Shown piece by piece: positions 45,201 through 57,200 of a stretch of DNA of 64,000 nt. The notes below the pieces were generated by a model. That model had not been told where the DNA came from, did no database searches, and was given only the letters and a program-made list of their open reading frames with translations. The stretch covers positions 372,001 to 436,000 of the forward strand of contig JAJKFH010000374.1 of the NCBI GenBank assembly GCA_023333565.1. The letters are read 5' to 3'. Position 1 is the first letter of the stretch. The number at the start of each line of letters is the position of its first letter. The position numbers were made by a program, and so were the translations under genes. Source of the DNA: Puffinus mauretanicus (lineage: Eukaryota > Chordata > Aves > Procellariiformes > Procellariidae).

Positions 45201-48200
45201 CTCTGGCGAGGAGGATGCGAGTACTCTGGTGAGTAAGGTATGTAACTGGAGAACCCTCTCCCAAGCAGCTGGGACACGTGAGGACAGGCAGGTGATGCTA
45301 CAGTGTTGTAGGTCCTCCTAAAGAGAGGAGGAGATGGCGAGATCAAGCGAATCTCTTCACTAACGTGATAAATCACTATTCAATGGGAGATTCTCCTGCG
45401 TTTGTGGTCAGCTCCTGAAAGCTGCCATCCTCTCTGAGAGCTGGCTACCTGGTTTTCTGTTTGGCCATCCACAGCTTCCCAAAATTTTAAGAGCACAGAG
45501 AGGCTTGTGTTAAACCAGCACGCTCCTCCCTTCGTTACCTGCCTGACAAAGATTATGTAATGAGCAGTGACAACACGAATACTTTTTTTATTATATAATT
45601 GAAGCACTGAATTAAAGTCCTAATTAGTTCACACCCCAAACACCCTGAAGCAAATTACTAACAATTCTGCCTCTAATAAAGCAGACAAGACGTTACTGTT
45701 AAACCTGCAGTGGTTTTCCCAGAAAGGGCTGGAGGGTTGAAGTCGTGCAGGGCGTGTGCTGCTCCTGCACTTGGCAGCCTCGCGTGCTGGTGGTGTGGGT
45801 GCGCGGCTGTGTGCATCGCCACTGACACAAAACGGGGGCTTCTGTCTCCGTACAAAATCGTTCTGCTCTGCTTGTAATGTGAAGGTCGTCTTAGTGCTGC
45901 CCCCGGCCACACAGCCGGCCTGTTGGGAGTCCAGGACAGAACTAAGTCTTCTCTAGGTTTCCAGGAGGAGAAGACACTGTGCAGTAGCAGGGTGTCCTGG
46001 CTGGTAGTGGTAAAGGCCTTGAATGATTGTGACTTGTCACTACACGCTGTAAGACAGCTTCATCCAAAAATTGTTAGGGGCTTGTTCTCAGTGAATGGGT
46101 TTTTCCTGTTGTTTGAATTTCTCAGCTCTGTTCTCTTCCACCTTGCTGATCTCCTGCTGCTTGTTGTCACTGCTGCCAAACCTTTGTGTATATCGTTTTA
46201 GTTCTTCTGCAAATTAGTCCTTACCTCTCTTAATGGTGCTGAGGCTCATGACCTGTGATCAGCTTGGTTCCATGTGCTGGTCCCCCCCCTTGCCCCTATC
46301 TCAGGAAACCAGGTAGTTCATATACCATACTTAGGTATAGGTAGGACCATACTTAGGTCCTAGAGGGTTATCCTAAATTGCAGACCACAGCAGCTGTTGG
46401 GGCAGGTTAACTGCTGCCTGACTACTCAACTCTCTTTCTCGAAGGAGAGGAAAATTGTAGGAAAGACAACTGAAGAGTGAAGCCTTCATGGCAAGGGTTA
46501 TATATGAGGTGGAAGTGGTGGGGATGCAGATGCAATTTGAGAAAGGAGTATGTGCGGTAAGATTTGCTGAGTTAGTCTGAATCATAGCTACAAGCTTCAG
46601 AGTGAACGGTGGTTGAGCTCTGCTGTTTGGAAGAAAGCAGAACCAAAGCAGCCCAAGATGAACTGGTTCCTGTCCTTGCTGCAGAAGATTGCAGACCTAG
46701 TATTGAGCAGTTGGCATGTAGAGTACCACGCAAGCATTTGCTCCTGAGTTAAGGACTAAAGGAAGATCTGTCCCTTTCAGGCTGGAGGGAGGGGGCGGTG
46801 AAGGGAACTTCTCCTTCCTGGAGGCAGTTGTGCAGCGTGGTGGTTTTGTGTCCTGGGACACATTTGTTTTGCTGAGGGTGAGCCTGGAGCTATGCTCAGC
46901 TGCTGCCTGGCAGCGGTCCTGGCCCATGCCGGGCTGGTTTGGCTTTCCCCATTCTCAGGATAATTTTCAGAGTCTACAGTGTGTCCTCTGAAGGGCTTCT
47001 GAACACCTGCCTGATGCCCACACCCAGAAGGAAACCAGTGTTTTACTTGTTCTGTGGGGAGGTAATAGAGTACCTTTGGGTTCACTGAGGTTGGGCTGCC
47101 CCATGCTCTTGGTGCACTGGACTGCTGCTGTGAAAGATGTGGCGTGTTTGGCTGCCCTGTGGGAACGGCAAGTGAGGGTTGAGCTGGCGCTGAGCGTAAT
47201 ACTTTGGCCAAGCATTTTGGGTTTTCCTTTAAGTGTGTTGAAATGTGCAGGGGGCTGTGGTCATCTGAGTTGGCTTCTTGCCTTAAGTTCCTCTCGTATG
47301 GGAAATGGGCATTCCCCTTACCGCAGCGTTTGCCCTCCCCAGGGCAGGCAGGCAGCTGGTGGTGTTCTGCAAAAACCCTCTGGTTTGCTGGGAAGGCAAG
47401 TGGGCAAGTTTGTGGTGTGCACGTGTGCTAAAAGGTTACAATTATGTGATCTAGGAGAGACTCGGGTACAAATTCCCATGGCTTCGGGAGCGTTGGTTTG
47501 CCTAGATCAGCCTTAGATTACTAAAAGCAGTAAGAAAAAAGGGGTGTAGCTTTGTTTGAGTGAGGTTTCTTGGGTTCTTCAACATCCTCAGAAGACAGCT
47601 AATGCTCCAGCAGGATGGTAGCAGCTTGGATTTAAAGACTTTCTGACCATGCACCAGTTCTGGCACCTATTTCGATTCATTCACTGCATTGGCTGTGCAA
47701 GGAAGGGAGGTGGGTAGAGGCCCCAAAAATATGAGAGCTGAAATAACACGTGTCTTAAACTTGCTGTCTTTTTGCTGCCAGCTCTTGACTGAATGAGGTC
47801 AACTGCCAGTCCTGAGACAAAGATGAGAGGAAACAGGCACCCAAACAACAGCTAGCTGTCAGGACCCCGCTAACAGTGGTTTTGCTGTCGTGCAGAATCT
47901 GAGTGCGGGGCTGCCCTCGGGACAGATCTGCCACGACGAGCAGCGGCTGGAGGTGATCTTCGCAGATCTGGCCAGGCACAAGGATGATGCTCAGCAGCGC
48001 AGCTGGGCGCTCTATGAGGATGAGAACGTCATCTGCTGCTACCTGGAGGAGCTGCTTCGCATCCTGGTGAGTAAATTTCTCTCTTTATAGGCAAAGCAGA
48101 CAGTCCCAGTGAAGTTCCTTTTTTCTGACCTCCTTCACTCCTATGTTGCCATTGGATCTTCTATTTCGGAGGGCATAGGTTTCTTGTGCATCCCTTACTG

Positions 48201-51200
48201 TCGATGTGAAGCCCTGCCTTTCTGTTCTGAAGCTGTTCAAAGCTGTTCTGAAAAGAGTTCTAGAACTGTTCTTCATGCTAGTTGTGGTATTTACCTGTCA
48301 CAGGAGAACATAAACCCTCACCTCCAAAACTAAAAACTGTCGTCTTGCAGCAAACCTGAAGGTTTGCTGTGGGTGTTGTTGCGCTCCTAGGCCCATATAA
48401 AATGTCATCCATTTGAAACGTCCTCTGTGGCTGGGAAGTACTTGCAGGGTGAGGCCATTAAATGCGAAGAAAACTCTTTGGTTGTCTTGAAAATGAGCTT
48501 CAAAGCTATTTCTGTGAGCAAGTATGAAGTATCTCACCACCTCTGTGCATATAGGAGAGGTGCATCCCCATAGTGAGCAGCAGTGGGAAATACTGTCCCA
48601 GTGCTGTCACTAGCACATACAATCCCGACCATGTACAGGGAGTGTGATGGTATGGGAGCTGCCGCTCAGCACAGCGACATGGTCTGTATTACAAGTGCTG
48701 GTGTGGGGTTTGCTCTGGCACCCATTTCATATTCCTCTCCAGTTCTGACGTAAGCAGAATAGATATTTTTTTGCGTAATAAATGCCAGTGTCTTTGTCAC
48801 TCAACGTATCGCCTGCCGCCTCGCTGTGGGCCTGCAGGGCAAGGCAGAGGGAGATTTTGTGCAACCATTTCCTCATAGTTTAGGGGTGGGGGGAGATGTA
48901 CAATACTTCTCAGGGTGGGAATGGTGCTGGAGCTGCCGTGTGCAACTGCATGATGCACTCATCAAGCTGCTGCTCATGTCATGGGTTTTTTTTTAGATGT
49001 TTTCAGCCCAAGACATGCTGTATGGCAGAGATGTTTCTCAAGAATTCACTTTGCAGAATCTGCAGGGTAGTGGTTCTTGAGCGGTCTTTGTGACAGCTGA
49101 AGCCCTGCCTTCAGTTTCCTTGTGAGATGGTTGGGCTGGGGCTACTGAGATCTGAAAGCAGCTGGCCTCCCTCAAGGTCCCTGCAGCAGGCACCTTGCTG
49201 CTTTGATGTGCCACTGGGCTGACCTGTTCATTCCTACTTCCAGACAGATGCAGACCCAGAAGTTTGCAAGAAAATGTGCAAGAAGAATGAGTTTGAATCC
49301 GTCCTGTCCCTTGTGGCGTATTATCAGATGGTAAGGTGGAAGAATGCATCAAATCTCTCTTCTTTTTGAGGTTTCGATGAAGATGTAAAAGAGCAGGAGT
49401 GCTATGATGAATATATGTGAGATGTTCCCGCTGGATAGGGCAGTTCTGTGAACTAGATGGAGTTGCAACACATCCCTTTTGCATGTTGGCTAATGTCAAT
49501 GCTATGCATGCAAGCTGTATGGAGGAGCAGAGGATGCTATAGACTTTGAAGTGGTAGCTAGCACTGTGAAGAGTAAAGCTTGCTGCTTTTATTAGCTCCA
49601 TTGAGGGACAGAATCAGCATCACTAATGTCTAGAGGAAGGATTTCCGAGGATGCCTTGGGAAAGCTGACAGGCTGTGACTGCTCCTCTTTTAATTGATGC
49701 ACTCCTGTGCATTAGTAAATAGCCTTGCTTAGGAAAGTAGGTTGTGAGTAGAAGCCCTGGGACTGAGGAAGGAAATCAGTATTCAGAAGAAGAAATCGAA
49801 GTTTTGCCTTCAATGCCTATGCAGTGTTGCTTTGGCCCTCTCCTTCCTGGAACTTGCTGTTGTAGGACTCTACGGGGGTTGGAAACTTGTCCCCATCTTG
49901 TCTCTAAGTCCCCAGCTACAGCATGTCAAGCCTTATGGCACTTAGCTTTCATCTGGCACTTGTGTGTCTGAACCCAGAGCTCAGCATCGGGATGCTGTAG
50001 CATATCTGAGAGCAGTGGGAAGGCAGGCTTAATGGAGCCTGCTGGCTTTCACCGCCTGCTCTTCTCTGACCAGCATTTCAAGGAAGCCTGGCCAGGTGGA
50101 GAGCAGTTAGGTCTCCTGTCCTGGCTGGTCATGCCCAGTGCCAGGGCTTGGCTCACTCCTGCTCTCTGAACCCTGGGGTTGTTGGCTGAGGCTGGAGTAT
50201 GAAGGTTACCCCAGCACCAGAGCTCCTACATGGGAGCTGCAGGTTGAGCATCATCTTTGCTGGAATCCCTGCATGTCCCAAAACTTTCTGGTTATACCCC
50301 CTGCTGCCAGCACAAACCCGACAGCTTCACAGTGGAGGAGCTGCTCCCATCCTGTTCGTTAACCATCACATGCTGAAGAGGGTTTGCAAATATTGCGTTG
50401 TCAGGAAACATCCTTCAGAGCAGCATTTGCAAAACCCCAGTGTGCTCAGAGAATCCTAGCTACCCAGCAAATTAAATCTCTGTTTGCTGGGGATGGGTAT
50501 AGGCTGTTGATTTGCATCATATTAAGTGGAGCACTTCAGATCTGAGCTCTGGCTGCCACCTGCCATCTGACCGCTAACAGCCTGTAGCCAGCCCAGTTGT
50601 GAAGTTATCATAAAAGGACTCCTGCGCTGTTGTTAAAAGCTAGTAGAGCTTCTGGGTTCACCATCATCCTGGGAGGGTCTGTAGCTTCCCAACAACGGGA
50701 ACTTTTAGCCAGTTGTGTCTCTGCCTTAGAGCAAGACCTCATCTGGGACATCATTCAATCTAATGAATTGTTTCTGCAGGAACACAGGGTGCCATTACGG
50801 CTGCTGCTGTTGAAGTGCTTTGGAGCCATGTGCAACTTGGATGCTGCAGTCATCTCAACGCTTGTAAACTCTGTGCTGCCGATGGAGTTGGCCCGGGACA
50901 TGCAGACTCACACACAAGGTGAGCCAGAGCTGCTGCACCCAGGTCCCCAGGGATGTGTCTTTCCATTAGATGATGTACAGCAGCACTGGTGGCCCCTCAC
51001 TGCCTGACCGCTCTATGTGCCCAGTGCTCTGGGGAGAAGGGTGTCTGTTTTTAAGGTTATTCAGGTTATTACAGCTGTGAGTGGAGAGTGCACAGGAGGG
51101 GATGTTTCAGTCCAATGATGCAAGGCCCTCTAGCTCTTGAACGTGCCATTAGTGATCTGCATGACTTCTTGTAGATGTCTTAAAGCACATTTTGAGCTGT

Positions 51201-54200
51201 TCCAGTTTGTTTCATGATGTTGACAGGAGAGACCTGCAGATCTCAAGATCTCTGCAGCCTCTTATAGGCAGTTTTTCTTGGCGCTCTACACCAGATCTTT
51301 GCAGTGTTTGTTGCTGGTGAATGAGATGTGTGCTGGTTAAAGGAAAGGACCTTCTCTCTACCACTGTACCAAGGGAGATGGTAGCGCTGTTAACAAAGTT
51401 GTGGTCCTGGTCCTCTGCAGGATAATTGCCACGGCCCTGCTTTCCCCAGCTCTTTGCTTTCCATACTGAGGCTTTGCCCTCATGTTCCTTTTACTTCATG
51501 CTCCTGCTCCCTTTTCTTAGGATGACCTGCCCCTATTAACAGTGCTATTAACAGTGCTATTAACAGTGCTATTAACAGTGCTATTAACAGGAACGTCCTT
51601 CCTGCCCTTTGAGCTCCATGTGCTCAAAAGCTCGGTGGTGGTGGCGTAGTTGGATTTTGCTAGCGTTGTCCCCCAGAGCTCATGCTTAGCCCAGTGTCCT
51701 TTATCTCCCAGCAGCCAGGAGCAGATGCTGAGGGAAGAACCTAAGAACAAGGTGAACATGTAGTAATACTCCCCTGACGTTACCTTCCAGCCGCCCATGC
51801 ATGCCTGGCCCTGGGCAGTCACAGCTTTGCTTCCCGTTTTGAAGTCAGCCTGTAGGCCACCAGCGCTGGCAGTGGCATATGCTACATTTTCTCTTAAAGG
51901 GTATTGAAAATCCATTGTTTTTTGCTAATCATAGCCAACAATAAAGTAGCTGTTGAGTGACCATGTGGATCAAATCCCAATATTTGGAGCCCCGTATTTG
52001 GAGCCTTGCTGCCCTGATTGCAGTCCATAGCCTGTTGGTTTGCTGTGAATGTTGTGGAGCTGTGGAAAAACTTAATTTGGTGATGAATCATAGAATCATA
52101 GAATCATTAAGGTTGGAAAAGACCTCTAAGATCATCGAGTCCAACCGTCAACCCAACACCACCATGCCACTACACCATGTCCCTAAGTGCCTCAATGAGA
52201 TTGTGTGGGGATTGACAAGTCTGCACAGAACAGGGCCCGTCACATCCATTTCATGTGAGCCAAGGAAGTGTCCAAGATGACAACCTTGGGTGTGCATTGT
52301 AGATGTCCCTGTCCGCAGCATCCCACCACAGATTGTGCCAACCCGACTGTGTGGTGGACAGGACTAACGGGGCTAATCTGGTGTCTGGAAAGGGGTGTGA
52401 GAAGTGAAAATCAAGCCTGTTGCAGAAGGCTTTGCACTCGCCTTTGCTTAGGTGCTTTGAGGTGCAGGCATTTCAAAGGTGGGGAGTGCCTGAAAAATAA
52501 CGTTTCAGCTCAGGGCAGGGCAAAGCACTGGTGGTGCGGAGAGGGACTGAGATCGTTACGCCTGTGTTGGCTACGGTTTCTCTTTGTGCTACCGCTGCTT
52601 ATCAGTTCCATGCAGTGAATTTATCACGCTGTTGGTGTTTCATCTGGCAATGCATGAGAAGCCTCTTCTCTAGGCTGAGGTTTTACTGCCCAAGAAGCAA
52701 ATAATACTTGGTTATTGGACTATGACTGTGCTTCTGTGACAACATGACTCCTGATTTTGTGCTGCCAAAAATAAACTTTATTGTGCATCCGTCACTAATT
52801 CATGAAGATTGTCTCCTGGTGAGCGTTTTCTGCACCATGCTCAAACAGGCTTCGGTCTCCTGCTCTGTTCCCCAAGCTGCCGTTGTGCAGGTAGGGTGGG
52901 CTGGTCCTGAGCTTTTGCGGGGCCCCTTGTCTCTCCCTGCCTGTCGCAGCGTTGCTGTCCAGGGCGTTCTCCAGGGGCTGCGTTGCCCCACATAGCACAG
53001 CTAACTCAACCTCTTGCTTGTGGCGGGGCACTGAGCTCTGACTTAAGTGACTTCAGCTCACCTTTGCTGATCTGGTTGAAGCAGCCCTATCTCCCAGCAA
53101 GTGTTAGCTCTACTTTGGGGACCTAAAAAGCATCACAGTGGAAGTGGGTGAAAAGTGGCTCTGCTACGTCCTCTGAACTGCCAGCCTGCAGCTCTGCAGC
53201 GTCCCTTCTCTCCCTTGCTTCGTCTCAAGGTGAGGGGTTTTTTCCCTCCTTGCTGTAGGCAGTGCGGTTGAAGGGTGAATTGCTGCTCTTCCTTTGCTGA
53301 CAGATTGCTTTTAGTTACAGGAGCCTCCCAAATCCATGTCCTGATCCCATGCTACGTTCCTTGTGCTAGGCTTATGGCAGGCGCTTGCACAAATGTCGTC
53401 TGTGCAGCATCCACTCCCCTTGGCCTTTGCAGCAGGGCTGCAGAGAAGTAACCATCCTTGACCCAAACGTGTCTGTCCTTCAGAGGTGTTTCAGGGCATT
53501 AGTAGTTCCCTCCTGCCATTCTGGTGCTTACTGCTCCATGTCCTGCCAACAAATGGCAAGTGGTACCTTGAGTGAAAACACGACCTTGAATCCTAGAATG
53601 ACTTGAGCTTATTTTAGTACTAGAAACTGGGGAATAGCAGCTGATCCGCGACATACCGTGGAATAGCTAATCCATTCTGCGGATGGCAGGGGCCAGAGCA
53701 ATCGGTGCCAGCATTAAGCAACTGGGGAGCGTTGAACTGGCTGCAGCAGCTCTGTGGGATCCCTCCTGGCTTGTTACTGAAGAGCAGCCGAGGCAGAAGC
53801 TCTGTGCGGGGATGCTGGGCGCCTTTGATGAGAAGGCACTTTACCCTGGGGCTGATGCAGGCGTGTTGGCTGCTGGCCAGTTCTTCTGCCAGATGCTTGG
53901 GTCTTATTGCTTCTGGACAGCCACTTCCCTCTGCTGCGGCTGGCCTGCACATCTATCAGTGTTAGAAGAGCTTAGAATAAGCCACAGCAAGGCAGAATTA
54001 GCCAGAACAATTCCAAAGAAAACAGACAGGGTTAATCCACTCTGTAATCGTGACTTTCTCCCTTGTTGCGGCTCAGTGTACATGCAAGTCAGCTGTCAGG
54101 CTTTTTTTACTTGCGTTGTAGACAGTTGTGTCTGCTCCCAGTGCCCGGATTTTGCACTGCTGTGTTTAGTGGTTGGAAGCAAGGCCTCTTTGAAGGCCTC

Positions 54201-57200
54201 TGAGAAATATCTTTCATACATAATAGCAGCTTTCTTACCAGTACCTCAGCAGGCTTTGGAGCTGCAGGCTGGTGAGCGAACAGCCGCATCTCTCCTGCCC
54301 TTCACGGCCACTTGAGTGATGCTTATCAGTCTGTCGTCAGCAGAGTACCTCTGGTTCAGGAGAGTTGTATTAATGCTATTTACTTTCTTGCAGCCACTGG
54401 TGCTGCTCTGGAAGAAAAAAAGCTGTGCTTTGACTGGCGATTACTCTGTTCTTCAGCATGGTGAGTCTTGGAGGAGTCTGGCTGCAGCCGGGACACTCCA
54501 AAAACTTGTAGAGTCTGTGCTGAGCGAGTGCACCGGATTAATCTAGATTTTCCCCAAGTTCGGCGTTCTGACTGATTTCAGCATCCTTTGATTCGTCGTC
54601 CTTAGGCAAATCTGACAAGATTTGCCACCTAGTAGTGGAGTCTGTTGTCAACCGAGATGAATGGACATCAGTTCATGGCAGACGGACCAAGGATGTGTAA
54701 AACTATCCTCCCCCCTCCCATCTCTAATTAATCTCTTCCTCCATATTTGCTACAACCACATGTTTCTCCCTGGCTTCTGGTTCTCAGACCATTATTTCAT
54801 TGCTTCTGATGTGATGAGAGAAAATGTTTTGTTCATGAAAGCCTTACTAGGAACATGGGAACAGCAGGTCCCTATGTCTACCTACTGCAGTATCCTGCCT
54901 CTGATACCCAACTCCTGAATCTGGAGGAAAGAATGAAGAAATCGTGTGGTGAACAGTTCGTCAGATTCTTTTTCTGTTACAGTGAGCTTTGGCATCACTG
55001 ACCCTTATAGCTGAGACCTTCTTATAGAAGTATGAATTATTAAGTCATTGAATATCCTCAGTCTTTGTTTACCAAGAGTATACAGTAGTTTCCAGCTTTC
55101 CTTTGCTGCCACATGGTCTAGAGTGCTCTCCTACAAACTCTTAATCTTGTTAATTCTGTAGTATCTCTGGTTAAGCCCCAAATGATCTATTTTTACTCAA
55201 AGTATTTGCTGTTTGAAAATTCAGGCATCTTGTGGAGTTCTGACAAAGTCTGCATGTTCTAGGTTTATAGAGGCTTTGCTCACAGAACTGACGTTCCAGG
55301 GGCATGAGGCTGGAATGATTCTCTAGCATTCTTTTCCCCATGCTAACGGTAAATCTGAGAGCTGTCAAGTGTTGCAAATCCTTTGGCCAAGTCCAGGAAT
55401 ATCTGGTGACAGTGAAGGCATCAGCCTGTGCAGTAAAACCTGCAGGGTGCAGGTGCTTAGAGATGGATCAATTTGTGCATAGACAAGTGAAATGTCTTAA
55501 AGGGTTGGAGGGGGAACTGGAACCAGCAGGTATTGTCCAGGGAAACAGTACTGTTGGGAGAAGCATCATACATTGGAGGGACTTTCTCCTCTAATGAAAA
55601 GTAGTTTTGGTCAGTTTTTTATAAATACACCCTCAGTTTTCTTGTAACAAGTGCCCTCAGGCTCTTTCTGGCAGATGTAGCTGAACTTTATTTAGCCAGT
55701 ATGTGTGGTAACCTACTTTATAAAAATAATACTCCTTTTCTTATCATCTTCGGTCCTGCTGAACTGGACAGAGGCTACATTTTATTATGACATAGATCCT
55801 ATTCCATGACTCTTTTTTTTTTCCTGCAAATATCACTGAGGTGTGTCCATTAATTAAAATTCAGGAAAGGCACTGGCTGTGGTTTTGTGGAGTGTTCATG
55901 TATAGCTGCTGCCAGCGAAAATTGTGTTGGACTAGCAGGCTGCGGGACATATTAGTGCTGGAGACGTGTGGCCTGGGAGGTGGGCAGATGCACAGCCCGA
56001 GTCATGAGCAGTGATCTGGTCTCCCCAGAGACCTCTTACTCCTCCAGGCAGAGCTGAGGTAGCGAAAGTAGAGCAGTGGAAAGATGGTAACAAGCAGCAT
56101 AACTGTCCGGGGGTGGTGTTGGTTGGAACAGGCGGTGTTTCGAGGTGGCCAGATGGATGCTTTTTCTGGGTTCAGTAATTACATAACTATGGGATGTGTC
56201 CTGGGACTGTGCAGGGGAGGCTTTTAATTATTCAGATCAAGTTTAGCCAGATCCTCTTAAGTGGAGGGGAAAAAAATTGAGAATTCTTGTTGTGATTATT
56301 TTTAAATTGCTTTGGAAACGCATGGTGCAGAAGGCGTGTGGTGTGCTTAAACAGGGGGAAAAACGCCCTTATAGCTCAGTAAATACAGGAACGAGGAGCA
56401 GTCTAATCAGTGTTAAATGTCTGTATTAAATATGTGACTTCCCAGCTGCAGCTGGGGAACAGTGTTTCGCATCCTCAGAAGAACTAATGGCAGGACCTTT
56501 ATCTTGCAGATCATCAAAAGATGTGCTACTCTGCACTGGTGCTGGCAATGATGTTCTCCATGGGGGAGCCCCTGCCGTATCATCACTATGGTAAGAGCAG
56601 CTTATGCTTACGGCTTGGTAGGACAGCAGACATGATGGTGGGACATCTGGGGCGTGCTGGTAGGCACAGGGAAGGGACCTTTCCTGGTGGCCAAGGTGGG
56701 GACAGCTAGGGGAAAGCCCAGCACGAGCAGGGCAAGAGTAGGGTCTGCTCTTTTTCAATAGAGCCTGGCTGCTGAAACACTGGGCTGAGATGCCAGATTT
56801 CCAGAGAGCAGCACAAATCTGAGGTAGAGCAGTGGAGGACTGATGCCAAGCTGCAGAAGAGGTGGAATTACCCATCACTGTGACTAAGCAGCATTTTGTT
56901 TTACCTCTGCCTCTGCGTGAAAGCATGCACCTCTTGCTTGCTTCGGAGACATTCTGTCTGCTGATGAGGCTGAGAGCCCAGATCGCTCCATGAACGCCCA
57001 CTAAAGCTGTCAGCTGCATAATGTGGCCTCTTCCTGGTCTCCTTTCTAATGGGACGGTGCAGCCCTGTGTATTTTAAGCTCTTAGGGAAGGCGGAGATGA
57101 TTAAGGGTATTGCAGTCAATAGGGAAGTGTAAATGTGCCAGACGTGCCTGTTTTATCCTTTGTACTTTCATTCCAACCTTCAGCCAGAAAGCACTGCCTG

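Larger units (their letters stand above)
50919..56509 (+). other. NCKIPSD: intron 8 (5.6 kb)
   Basis: GTGAGC donor, ATCTTGCAG acceptor. It contains the 12-bp tandem repeat at 51533, the CR1 relic at 52086 and a 210-codon open frame (53683-54315) with no recognisable product. No other exon is seen. Confidence 0.9.

Noticed and set aside
47434..47500. tRNA-like T-arm words (CTCGGGTACAAATTCCCA)
   Set aside because: I could not fold a full cloverleaf or find matching acceptor stems. At most this is a decayed tRNA-derived SINE piece.
50630..50779. Open extension upstream of exon 8 in its own frame
   Set aside because: The candidate upstream acceptors (ending at 50712 and 50729) would add 67 or 50 bases and break the frame. 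The homology starts exactly at 50780.
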